A program made the translations under genes and the position numbers. Source: Galaxea fascicularis (lineage: Eukaryota; Cnidaria; Anthozoa; Scleractinia; Euphylliidae). From it: a DNA stretch of 64,000 nucleotides. This document shows, one piece after another, positions 11,180 to 20,967 of the stretch (position 1 is the stretch's first letter; each line of letters starts with the position of its first letter). The notes beneath the pieces are model-generated. The model saw only the letters and a list, made by a program, of their open reading frames with translations, ran no database searches and was not told the origin of the DNA. The stretch covers positions 19,565,516 to 19,629,515 of the forward strand of contig OX419340.1 of NCBI GenBank assembly GCA_948470475.1. The letters are read 5' to 3'.

Positions 11180-12755
11180 ATTACTGGCGATTTCTGGCAC
11201 TTCGTGGAGCTTGTATTTCGAAGAATCTTGCCCGATTGCGTGGCACTCTTGGTTCCGCCATTCCCACAAGATTTTGTCTGTTAGCGGCAGAAGCAACGCC
11301 GGATCTCCTCCGTTTGGGTGGAACTGTGTCGGTTTTTTGCTTTTGCTGGCGAGAATGGTGCGAGCGTTTTTGTCTTTCGTATAGCAATGGAGCTGTCCTA
11401 GCTCTACCCCTTCTTCGTCTACAGTAACGATGTCGATCCGGAAAATCGGACAAGTTCGGAACCCGGAATCCCCCGCTGCCCACAGGACAGCTTTTTCCCA
11501 CTTTACGGGATCTCGCACGTTCGCCGGAGTTGGTCGCACGTGGACCCCCCGAGATTCTGCTGGTCGTTGTGTGCGCGTACCACGCGACGAGGATGTGCCC
11601 TTGCGGTCTGTAGGGGAGAACGAGGCACCTGTCCAGGCAAGCGGCGAGGTTTTGCCACTGTTTGGCTCGCGGCTGGACCACGAAGAGTCCGTTTTCCTCG
11701 CCTTCGACGAAGACTTTCTCCAACAGCTGGCAGCTTTCTCGCCCGAAAGCTCTTTTCTTGGGCAGGCGTACAGAGAGACTTCTATTCTTGTGCACCCTCT
11801 GGCTTGCACGTCTGGGAGCAGGAAAGTTCGGCGGAGATGCTGGTTTCGAGCAATAGGCGTAGTCTGCCAGATGGCTTCCAACCGGTTCGTGGACTTCTCC
11901 TGCCTCGACGTTGGACACAATTTTGTTGTAGAGTTTTGTTCGTGCTGTTCGCCCTTCGGCAGTCGTCGAGATCCAGGTGCAGACGTGCTCCCCGACACTG
12001 TCGGTGTTCTCCAGGATTGTTGGTTGTTTCGCGCCAACAGCTGTGCAGAACTCCCTCGCCTTCCGAAATTCGAACTTCTCCACGAGCGCTTGCACAAGAG
12101 CCTTGCGACCAGAACTCCCGAAAAGTCGATGCGTTAGATTCCATAGCCGAAACCTTCCTCCAAACTCCTTTCAAAAGGTGGAAGATTCTTGTGCATCTCC
12201 TCCAGAGAAAGTTCGGAAACATCGCACTTCGCCACGTAATACCCAGCTACCTCTTGCGGGGAAGAGTCTTTGCCAGCTTCTTTTTGCTCTGTGCGAGGTG
12301 TCTTTCTCGATTTTTGCGATTGTGGCGCTGATTGTGCTACTTCCCTCTGCTCCGACTCCGTTCGTGTGCAGAATGGTTGTGTTGCAGCCTCGTTTCCCTA
12401 TCGCGTTCTCCAAAGCGTTGGAAATATTCGCCACCACAGGTTTTGCTGTTCCGTTCTCTCCGGTTGTGCAAGAGGACCCGCCATTGCGGAAAACACCTTC
12501 CTCTCGAGACAGATAGCCGAACACGTAGAGGTCGTCGATGAAGGGCGGAAGTCCTGCCAGCTGGCGCAAGTTTGTTCGACCGAGGTTCCCTGCCAAATAG
12601 TCGACCCTGGAAATGTCGGAAAAAGGTTGTTCTCGTACGCGTTCTCGAGAAGCAGATGGCGGGAGACGGATTTTTCAGTCCGGAGTCCCATACTTTCGAA
12701 GGTTTGTTTTGTTGCTACTGCTGCTGCTGCGGGTTGGTTGCCGAAAGACATTCCA
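11180..12755 (-). pseudogene. Rep-like protein of the 4-kb element, multiply frameshifted
   Basis: A minus-strand coding region of roughly 500 codons lies in alternating frames. In order: a start near 12751 (MSFGNQPAAAA); a block with LRQLAGLPPFIDDLYVFGYL; a block with HTNGVGAEG; a WVLRGEVRCFRTF strand; an in-frame TGA near 12170; then FRLWNLTHRLFGSSG, the pair RTKLYNKIVSN, and GCTRIEVSLYAC (about 11800). Downstream blocks are FVVQPRAKQWQNLAACL, FRIDIVTVDEEGVELGQLHC and a C-terminal ILWEWRNQECHAIG. The Tyr-Asn-Lys segment followed by Arg-x-Glu resembles the conserved core of Rep_trans-type rolling-circle initiators, but that is weak inference. I see one stop and at least four frame changes, so this copy is inactive. 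Confidence 0.45.
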
Positions 12756-12822
12756 GTGGCCGAGGTGCCCAGTGTATAATTGGGGAAAACATTTTTGTCC
12801 CAAAAAATGGCGGGTTTTGGAT

Positions 12823-13020
12823 TTGGTTGTTGGTCGGATTTTGCATTTTGGATTCGGTTGCCAGCGCATGCTCTGCCAGCAAAAACGGTATTCCAAAATC
12901 ATTGCTGTCGAAAAACAAGAAGATGGTGGAAAACGAATTTTGCGATTTCGTTGGGAAAAAGTGGTTGCCGAAAATCTGGTAGCCCCCCCCCCAAAAAAAA
13001 CAAAAAACAAAACGCTATAG
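12823..13020. repeat. Internal inverted repeat, right arm
   Basis: Inverted partner of 9697-9871, ending CGCTATAG at 13020. Contains a run of C then A (12983-13000) absent from the left arm. A minus-strand coding frame (FKENEPYVFT) stops making sense exactly at this boundary, which is what an insertion into a gene would produce. Confidence 0.75.
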
Positions 13021-13490
13021 TAAAGACGTACGGTTCATTTTCTTTGAAATAGTGCCTTTGCTTGTCTTCTACCATTTCTCCGTTTTCGCCCTGCCTTTCG
13101 CGTTGTAAATGCACTTCCAGCCCGAAGCTCGCTTTGGCGCTTCCCAGTTTTCGGATTTCGCTTTGTATGACATTCTGGGTGTTCCTTTTCATTGTGGTTT
13201 GGGCGAAGCCAAGGACGTTTCTAACGTCCGCGTTTCGTGGGTTGACACCCATTCTCCAAACACGAAGCCATTCGTTGAAGTTGGTTTGCGATACGCGGAA
13301 TTCGTCATACCTGTCTTCATGCGGTGGTGGAAGCGGAGGGGCAAGGAGTGGCGCCGCTGCGGGTTGAACTCCTTGTGGCGGCGGCGGCGGAGGTGCGCGT
13401 CGCCGAGGCGGCCGTTGTTGCGGCGCCGCGTCTTCGTCTGCCGTTGTCTTCGTCTGCAGCTGCACCAGAACCGCTACTTTACTTGTGTGT
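13021..13490 (-). pseudogene. Proline-rich protein fragment of the 4-kb element
   Basis: Minus-strand ORF reading inward from the right TIR: an acidic, Gln-rich start, then RRRAPPPPPPQG and a Pro/Ala tract. An ordered part follows: FRVSQTNFNEWLRVWRMGVN, then VIQSEIRKLGSAKASFGLEV, HLQRERQGENGEMVED and HYFKENEPYVF. The last part loosely recalls the N-terminal region seen ahead of DNA polymerase B in Maverick/Polinton-type elements, but no polymerase motif exists here. It is cut off by the internal inverted repeat. Confidence 0.4.
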
Positions 13491-13495
13491 GTTTC

Positions 13496-13890
13496 CTCTT
13501 TAATTAGCATTTGACTTGTCAGCTTCAATAAATACATCGTATTCAAGACATACACAGCCCCACATTAGTCCCCACATTGCGCCAGGTCTGCAAGTCTTTA
13601 TAAATATTAAAAGTGCTTTAAAGTATTTATAGATTTAGGGCTAAATTGTAATTATTATTATTGTCATTGGTATCGTCTTTTCTTTGAAAAGCTTTTACTT
13701 GATAGGCATATTAGTGAGAGCATTTGTAATAAATTCATCTTAGTTTGCTTGGCAAAAGCATCAGCTCCAGAACGTTTTTGGCTTCACGCGGTGGCAGCTC
13801 ACTTGAACTTTCATGCTGTGTTGAACGTCTTGCATGTAACCCCAGAGGTGGATTTTGTGATTTTGATGTCAGTATTTGACTTTGTTGTAG
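13496..13890. other. RPL10 intron, 3' part
   Basis: Ordinary AT-rich intron sequence ending in the acceptor TTTGTTGTAG at 13890. No snoRNA could be supported. Confidence 0.45.
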
Positions 13891-14046
13891 ATATATGTGT
13901 CCAAGAAGTGGGGCTTCACCAAGTTTGACCGTGAAGCCTATGAGCAGTGGCGTGCTGATGGCACATTAATTCCTGATGGAGTGAATGCCAAGTACATGTC
14001 CAATCATGGCCCACTTGCCTTTTGGAAGAAACAGCATGCTGCATAG
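13891..14046 (+). CDS. RPL10: Ribosomal protein L10 (uL16), terminal exon
   Basis: Encodes [20 protein letters not shown] through [20 protein letters not shown] to a TAG at 14044-14046, the conserved C-terminal end of RPL10. Length is 156 nt in phase 0, matching the donor phase at 6959. A possible polyadenylation signal ATTAAA lies 31 bp after the stop (14077-14082). With the exon at 6797 it gives about the last 105 residues of a protein of about 210. Confidence 0.95.
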   Translation: MYVSKKWGFTKFDREAYEQWRADGTLIPDGVNAKYMSNHGPLAFWKKQHAA

Positions 14047-14319
14047 GTTCAGTGCAATCACATGTGAAAAACAGAAATTAAAACATGACAGTATTGAACC
14101 TCTTGTTGCTCTTGTTTTTTTTTTTAGAATGAACTAAGATGGCGAATTTGATAAATGAATGAAATATGTTAATATGTTAAAATCCGAGAAGTCGTACTAT
14201 TCTCCTCAGACTCAAGGGTAAATTATGCAAAGAAGAGGAGAGAACGAGGACGGATTGTACTGATTAGTCCATTACCTGTCAGGTTGGTCAAGAATTCATC
14301 GCTCTTCTGAACTCACTGA

Positions 14320-14553
14320 AGGGGCGTTTACACGACAGAGAAAAAATGGCACGGATCCGATAAAAACTGGAACGGTTCCAATAGTTTTTGCAAAGAAACA
14401 GTGAACTTTTATCCGTTCCGCGTCGGGTCCATAGGTGCCTACGGACCCGTTGCGGAACGGATAAAAGTTCACTGTTTCTTTGCAAAAATTGTTGGAACCG
14501 TTCCAGTTTTTGTCGGGTCCGTGCCATTTTTGCTCTGTCGTGTAAACGCCCCT
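14320..14553. mobile_element. Near-perfect palindromic MITE
   Basis: The 234-bp sequence is almost entirely self-complementary about a centre near 14435. The outer ends AGGGGCGTTTACACGACAGAG are inverted copies of each other, and the inner arms (ACGGATAAAAGTTCACTGTT) also pair. It is flanked by TGA on both sides (14317-14319 and 14554-14556). A 3-bp duplication fits Harbinger-like or CACTA-like elements. The transcript would fold into one long hairpin. Confidence 0.75.
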
Positions 14554-14559
14554 TGAGAA

Positions 14560-15933
14560 TTATGTTCGAAAATGATAACAGGTAGGGCAAGCGTTCTTCA
14601 ATGAGTTTACGAAGATATACTTCGAAGGATTATAATATGAAAACGGAACAACAAAAAGCCCTTACTCTGAGAGGGAATGTTTTGGATTGCAGTCAATTCT
14701 ATGAGGACCTAGCCAGTTCTCCCGGGTGCAACACTGAGGAGCCCTTTAGGCTGAGCGAGAGGTGCCCTGTCACCTTCCAGGATCTTTTTACATCAAGTAG
14801 ACCAGAGCTTCGTCCAGGAACATATAGCATTTTTTGGAGATCTTGATTCATTTAGTTACAGGCAGAACCCAAACTCTTACTGACAAACTGTCATACAACA
14901 TATACGAATTTCGGCCATTAATATTGGACAACTCATTTGTTTAGGTAAACTTAGCAAATAGAGCTGAAATTCTGACGACATTACCTTTACAGCTAAAGCG
15001 TATTTCTTATTGGAAAGGCGTTGCTTTAAAGGCAGGTGGAAAATAAAATACTAAATAAATCGCTTTGCACTCATCAAGATCACGATGCTTTTATACTGGA
15101 ATGGAAAGTTTGTACCGAGCAATTATAGAACGATCGTCCTTTGCTTTGTAAAAAGATTACTCAATACTTTTTAATTTTTTTTCTTCAAACCTTAAAAAGA
15201 ATTTCCGAAGTTCATGGAACATGTTTGCAAATTGTTTCACGTAAGGAAATGAAAAAAAAAAAAACCCGTCAACTCTGACATGGCCTTTTCATTATTTTTT
15301 TCTATTTAGCCTATCGAGACGTCTGCCCTCGGTCAGCTCTTTGAATTGATTTAATGAGCCTGACAAAGTTACTTTTGATGATGCTTTCAAACTGACCTTC
15401 ATCAATGTGTTACACCGTGAAATGCTTGTCGATGTTATAGATCGTTCTTAAGCTAGTTCTCCGAGTCCGCCTCTGATATAAATTTTGTTTTAAATTTGTG
15501 GCTCATTGGACTCTTATTCGATGTTCTCCTTTTAGTTGTCTGATCCGTCATAATTTGACTTAGTTCATTTTTAGTGTTTGACCATGCCTTTCTTGTAACA
15601 TAAATCGGTACTTTTTCATACTTTTTATGCTAAGCTGCTTCCTTTCTTTTATTTATTTAATCTCTGACAATTAGTGTCACTATTTCGTCCGTAAGTAATC
15701 ATGACTTAATAAGTGACGCCATTGCAATTTACGTAAATATCCCGTTCCTGTGTTTTCAAGATTTATCAAACTATCAAAACTTCAACTTTATTAAATACTT
15801 TGAACCAATATTTTACAGTACATGACTGATCCTCAAGTAGCACTAGCTAATCTTGACGGATCAGCTAGAAAGCCTTACAGAAAGCTTTACAGTAACGAGA
15901 AAGGTACCAGAAAAAGTTACCAAGTCATTCGTG
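14560..15933. other. Intergenic, upstream of the receptor gene
   Basis: AT-rich sequence between RPL10 and the receptor. A 65-81-codon ORF around 14601-14846 resembles nothing I know. No TATA box or clear core promoter was recognised. Confidence 0.35.
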
Positions 15934-16890
15934 ATGCCGGTAAACTGTTCTCCAAATCAAACGACAAGTTGCCAGCCTTCAGGTTTTGTCTGCAAATACG
16001 ATCCTAAGGTTCCGCTTCAAGTACCGCAGGGTCTTTATTACACCTACATCGTGTCGATAGCATTCAACGCAGTATTCGCGATAACAGCATTTGTTGGGAA
16101 TGCTCTGGTCCTCACAGCTCTTGTTAGAACTCGTTCTCTCCACTCACCGTCTAAAGCTCTGCTCCGTAGCCTGGCTTTGTCAGATCTCTTCATAGGCTTA
16201 TTTGTCCAGCCCATGTACATTGCTTATTGCTTATCGGGTCTTCTGGAAAGCCACGGAGTTCGCTGCTTCTCTTGGATGATATACCCTCTATTTAGCGACT
16301 ACTTCGTAGCAGTATCGTTTCTCACTATGGTGGCGATAAGCATCGATAGATACTTGGCCCTGCGGCTTCGTGCTCGCTATCGCTTCGTAGTAACAGTATT
16401 GAAAGCAAACTTGACAGTTTTGTCCATATGGATAACGAGTTTAATCTTCCCCATCGCTCGTCTTTTGGCGGGTAGAATAGCACTGCTCCTTTCCTGTGCA
16501 ATGTTTGCACTGTTTGTGATAGTGCCAACTGTAACGCATTTTGAAATTCAACGCATCTTACGGCGACACGAGAGGCAGGTCTCAAACCAGTTTTATTTAC
16601 ACCGGGAAGAAAGCTACCTTTCTATCAACCAGTACAAGAGATCTGTGCGCGCTATGCGTTATGTCTATGTTTCACTGTTGCTATGTTACATCCCAATAAC
16701 TTGCGTAGCTCTGCTGTATATCAAACCGAATCCCTCTTTCATAGCCATTCTTCTTCCAGTAGGAAATTTTGCGTCCACGCTGCTGTTTTTCAACTCGTCA
16801 TTGAACCCTGTTTTGTACTGCTGGCGGATCAGACAAGTTCGTGCAGCCATGTTTAACCTTGTAAATAACTATATTTGTTGTTGCAGCTAA
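15934..16890 (+). CDS. Class A (rhodopsin-like) G-protein-coupled receptor, intronless
   Basis: A 318-aa seven-helix receptor. I start it at the in-frame ATG 15934 (MPVNCSPNQT); the longer reading from 15853 begins at a TTG, which is unlikely in an animal gene. Landmarks: NQT glycosylation site (8-10), GN in TM1 (55-56), LALSD in TM2 (80-84), Cys111 before TM3, DRY at 138-140, IWI in TM4, CYIP in TM6 (251-254) in place of the usual CWxP, NPVLY in TM7 (291-295), and a C-terminal Cys cluster that may be palmitoylated. The second extracellular loop lacks an obvious Cys partner. Helix 8 and the tail are short. It fits the large cnidarian expansions of orphan amine/melanocortin/adenosine-like receptors. 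Ligand unknown. Confidence 0.9.
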   Translation: MPVNCSPNQTTSCQPSGFVCKYDPKVPLQVPQGLYYTYIVSIAFNAVFAITAFVGNALVLTALVRTRSLHSPSKALLRSLALSDLFIGLFVQPMYIAYCLSGLLESHGVRCFSWMIYPLFSDYFVAVSFLTMVAISIDRYLALRLRARYRFVVTVLKANLTVLSIWITSLIFPIARLLAGRIALLLSCAMFALFVIVPTVTHFEIQRILRRHERQVSNQFYLHREESYLSINQYKRSVRAMRYVYVSLLLCYIPITCVALLYIKPNPSFIAILLPVGNFASTLLFFNSSLNPVLYCWRIRQVRAAMFNLVNNYICCCS

Positions 16891-17094
16891 ATTTCTCTTT
16901 TGCACAAAACTGTCATGAACTCGGGTCATAATCCGACACTCCTAGCGCCTTGTGCTCCCAACCGTTTGATTCGGTAATAAAAGGCAAAGTAGAAAAAAAA
17001 TTCACGTCTGAGTCTCAGGTTAACTGATTTCGCGAATGAGGCTGGCAGTTTCTGAGTTTCGTTACATGTTGAACATTGCCATAAGTGACACTGC

Positions 17095-17178
17095 CACACC
17101 GGATTGCTAACCGGAGCGAAACATATTCCCTTCCATTGCTAGTTTGCATGCTCTACCACTGAGCTACAGAGGACTCTG
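17095..17178 (-). pseudogene. tRNA-like sequence, SINE head
   Basis: The minus strand reads TCCTCTGTAGCTCAGTGGTA (good A-box context) followed by GAGCATGCAAACTAGCAATGG. A degraded B-box region (TTTCGCTCCGG) follows. The acceptor and T stems do not pair properly, so it is not a functional tRNA gene. It looks like the head of a tRNA-derived SINE. Confidence 0.5.
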
Positions 17179-18354
17179 AGTGGAAGCTAAACCATTCGAG
17201 AATCGTGTTTGTTCTTTCTAAACGCTAAGTAAAAAGCTACTGAACACATTTAATTGTGCGTCAGCATTTTCTAGGCTTGGTCTTTCGTACAAATTGCGAA
17301 TATGGGCGTCCAATTTTAGGTTAACTCATCAGTAGATGTAGGCGTACGCTTTTTTGAGACAAGTCATTATGGTATACCTATTTCGGTGATCTGTCAACAC
17401 GAAACGTACGAGAAAAAAGGTATTTCACCTATTGAGTTTCGTATAACTAGCTGCTTTCAATATGTTGTTTTGCGTTTTTTCCTTCTTTTCCTAATGTACA
17501 GAGAGCGAGAATATAAAAAAGAAGAAGTTTATGATGATCTTTTATTCATAGTTTTAGTGTCAGGATTTGTCTTTCGAACTCAGGAAAAATTGATTTGAGT
17601 GTAATTGTTCATATTGAATCATTTGTCAATTATTCCACCCCAGCGTTTAAACTCAGTAAAACAAACAAATCAACTTTAATTCATCAAAATATACATACGC
17701 TTCAATTTAGGGAGCAGTAACATTCCATTTATGTTTGACAGTCTCAAGAGATACAAACACTAACTTCCTGACAATTTAGTAAAGAAAGCAACTTTATTTA
17801 CAGAGGGTATGACAATAATAGCTGAACCGAATTTAAGGCCATCAAATGAATACACAGTTCAGGACAGTCTGGGGAAATGGTTTATCTTTTTCGGTTATCT
17901 CTTCTGAATCCTCTGTCTGTCTAAATCGATCAATAAATCGTTATATCTTAGAGGACACAAATTTACAGGTCTGGCGGGTCAATAAGAAAAACAAAACAAT
18001 TAGTGAAAAAGCCACATCATCAGACTATAGCAGACACGTATGTGTTTTTTGTTCAATTTTATCCTTGGTTTAAATGTTTTTCCCTTTGTTTCGAACTCAT
18101 TGTCATGGTTGCCACGCCGGGTCAAAAACAAATGAAATACAATTTAAACCAAGGATGCCGGAGCTGGTTAGTTTTTGGTGGGCATAAATTTTCACAGTTA
18201 GGAAACAACTTCACTCTGTGGTACTACTGATCCAAATGATTATCTTTTTTGTGTAGCAAAGAATCTGATGTGAAAAGAAGAGAAACCCGGAGAAATTTGA
18301 AACCATAACGTGCAATTATGTGACTTGAGCTTATAGGGTTTTGGTTTGCCTCCT
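17179..18354. other. Intergenic, no recognised feature
   Basis: AT-rich; several short ORFs of 60-75 codons with no recognisable content or splice context. Confidence 0.35.
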
Positions 18355-18363
18355 CTTGTTGCT

Positions 18364-18741
18364 TACCCTGGGTTCCAGAGGATATTTTTTTCTTATCGAT
18401 ACTGATGGTTCGCGGCGAGAAAAAAATAACTTTTGGTCACAGGAGTACGCAACCTCATTTCCATGCGAGAAATCAGTTCAGAATTTGAACTAGTTCGTTG
18501 ATTGGTTCTTCAAAGGAAACAACAATTGTGATTGGCTTACGAAAACTGTATTTCCCAGCCGACATGAAACAAGAGCTACGATTGGCTTAGTAAAAGCGTG
18601 GTTTCCCAGGCGACAGCACAGCAAGGAAATGAGGTTCATTATTCGTGTGACCAGAGGTTTTTTTTCTCCTTCCGTTAACGTGGCTTCGCCGCGAACCATC
18701 AGTATCGATAAGAAAAAAAATATCCTCTGGAACCCAGGGTA
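18364..18741. mobile_element. Mutator-like MITE with 9-bp target duplication
   Basis: The ends TACCCTGGGTTCCAGAGGAT and their inverted copy form TIRs of about 60 bp, which run through CTTATCGATACTGATGGTTC and CGCGGCGA. Both sides carry the identical 9-mer CTTGTTGCT (18355-18363 and 18742-18750). Long TIRs with a 9-bp duplication are typical of the Mutator (MULE) superfamily. The interior is non-coding. Confidence 0.8.
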
Positions 18742-19485
18742 CTTGTTGCTAGTTTCTCTAAACCAGGTGCTAATGCCACCAACTGCTTTCAGTGAGTGAA
18801 GATAGAACGTCGCACATATAATGTATAACGGTGGCCATAATAATCCTTGGTAGACTTATTATCGTCCAATATCGTTACTGTCCGTCTTTAATCGCGGAAT
18901 ATTCGAAAAACTAATGTTCGAACGTCTAAAATCTTTTATAAATAAGAATCGGACATTTTTTTACATCGCAATATGAATTTAGAGAGAACTGTTTAACTCA
19001 ACATATAATTCTGGACATTCTAAACAAAATTCTAATTATGTTGCGGGATGAGATTTAGAAGCCAAAACTTCACTGGATTTCTTCTTTAATCTGGCTTGGG
19101 GACTCTACGAGAACTACAGCGCTCTGCCGTAGCCGGCAGCCAATTCTCCCAAACTACACAAAACTGTTTAAGTACGCTTGCGCTGAGCTATGATTGGCTA
19201 ATCGACTGATACATTTTCTTATAGAGTAAAGGACAAAAAGATAACAGTTGTTCTTGGCATAGAGCTAGAACTAGTCGAATAAGCGAATATAACCAAATTT
19301 ACAAGGTTCATTAATGAGTAAAGTACTTTCGAGAGTAATGTTTAGTGCTGAGCACAGCTATGGCTAGTCAAAGAGTTTGTAAAGTCATAAGAACGTGTTC
19401 CTAACTTTATCAGCAATGGAATATAGAAAAGCTTGTGGTAACACTTGCGGTAAATGTCTCGGCTTAGCTAAATTCGGGTTAATTA

Positions 19486-20717
19486 GGGGCCGACCATTTA
19501 ACTCTTGAGGGGGGGGGGGGGGGGGTGGGTGATTTTGAAAAAAAATTTCCTGCAAGCGCTTGGTGGAAGAAAAAAATTGCATGCAGCACAAATGAAATAG
19601 AAAAAAAATTCTTGCACTGCTGCAAGCAAGAAAAAAAATGTTGCAAAGCTATTTCATCATTCCTGGGGGGCTTTACAATTCTCGGCAAAACTGCAACCAT
19701 TCCGGATAATCTGCAAGCCAGCGAGCCACTCTGGTTAGCCTATTAAAATAGCACATTGATTGGCCTAAATGTCACACTGGTTGGCCTACAGTTAGCTTAG
19801 GTAGCTTGCGAATTGCCCTTATAATGGGATAAGGGATTTCTCGCTTGCTCGGTTCACATGGCTCCAAGTCATAGGAGTCATGCAAGCCATTACGGTTAGC
19901 CTAAATTACAAATTTGCTAGCCTAGTTAGCACTGCAGTTAGCCTACAGTTCCTTAGGTAGCTTGTGGTTATCGGGATCAGCGATTTCTGGCTTGCTGGCT
20001 CGCACTGTATCCAAACTCGTTAGCTTATCACAAGCAGTAATGGAGGTAAATTTTTCTTTTTGAAGAATCAAGTTTTATTAGACAAAGAAAAATAATTTGT
20101 TCATTTTTAATATTTTCAACTGAAGCAGTTTCATGTCATTACTTTATTGAACTCGATAAGGTTTTTGCCATGTCATATAATATAAGACAATATATAAAAC
20201 ATTTGTTTTGGAGATTTCAGTCCACTTTTAAATTGTAAGTAATGAGTCTAGCAGTAATTACGATGCTACGAGCATTTCTGAACTGCTTTTTGCTATTTTT
20301 TTTAAATTAAGAAGCTAAACATTTTCAAATCTACCTCTGGAGCATCACTTTATAACATGAGAATATTGTTATAGGTAATATTAAATGATTCTAAAGAATG
20401 ACATTCCGAAAACATAGCAGGTAGCTATACAAGAATGATTTTGTATAGCTTACAACATTTTAATGCTTTGCAGCTCCATAATAGAACTATTACTGCAATA
20501 ACCACAATCTAAATGTAAATACATTCTGTAAATGTAAACACGACACCTTTTTGAGGAAAAAAAAATCCTGCAGAGAAATGAGGAGAGAAAAAAAAAATAT
20601 CCTGCAGAGCATTTAGGAGGGAAAAAAATATCCTGCCCACCAGGTTGCTCGAAAAAAAAAAACTTGCTGACCAGAAATCACCCATCCCCCCCCCTCAAAA
20701 GTTAAATGGTCGGCCCC
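19486..20717. mobile_element. Harbinger-like non-autonomous element with TTA duplication
   Basis: Left end GGGGCCGACCATTTAACTCT and right end, reverse-complemented GGGGCCGACCATTTAACTTT, are followed inward by a G-run and GGGTGATTT. TTA flanks both ends (19483-19485 and 20718-20720), the PIF/Harbinger signature. Inside are tandem units of the type GAAAAAAATATCCTGCAGA near the right end and related units near the left. It is 1,232 bp with no transposase ORF. The left G-run of 17 could form a G-quadruplex. Confidence 0.75.
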
Positions 20718-20967
20718 TTAAAATGTTCGATGAACTAATAGCAACGGAAACCAAAGTTTGCGCGGTCCTTTACACAAACAGTTGCGGCTTAACCAAGAGA
20801 AAGGTAACGCTACAGATAAGCATGTCAAAACTCACTCTCATGGTCAAGCTTGCGATCTTATCAAATATAACAGTTACATGTCTTTGTCCTTCTAACAGCA
20901 TGGCCGGAAATTCGGTTCTAGCCTAATTCAATTTTCTCATGGTAAAGTTTCCTTAATTACCTGTGTG

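Larger units (their letters stand above)
9473..13490. mobile_element. 4,018-bp TIR element of unknown family in RPL10 intron
   Basis: The ends are inverted repeats of 34 bp with 32 matches, beginning ACACACAAKTAAAGTAGCGG and ending at CAGCTG (9473-9506 and 13457-13490). The element is flanked by a direct GTTTC on both sides (9468-9472 and 13491-13495), a perfect 5-bp target duplication. The interior is clearly more GC- and CpG-rich than the flanks and carries gene remnants on both strands, entered separately. There is a second pair of inverted repeats inside. No DDE transposase, integrase or reverse transcriptase was recognised. Candidates: a decayed virus-like or self-synthesising DNA element, or a DNA transposon of an unfamiliar superfamily. 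The boundaries are solid; the class is not. Confidence 0.8.

Noticed and set aside
11430..12516. Plus-strand ORFs of 235, 263 and 179 codons
   Set aside because: They lie antisense to the minus-strand Rep-like coding blocks, which show recognisable protein texture; the plus-strand readings do not.
13600..13890. snoRNA in the RPL10 intron
   Set aside because: Expected from other animals, but no paired C/D boxes or H/ACA hairpins could be shown.
15822..16007. Start of the receptor at 15853 or an upstream ORF at 15822
   Set aside because: The 15853 start codon is TTG. The 15822 ORF is in another frame and ends before TM1. The ATG at 15934 gives a normal short glycosylated N terminus.
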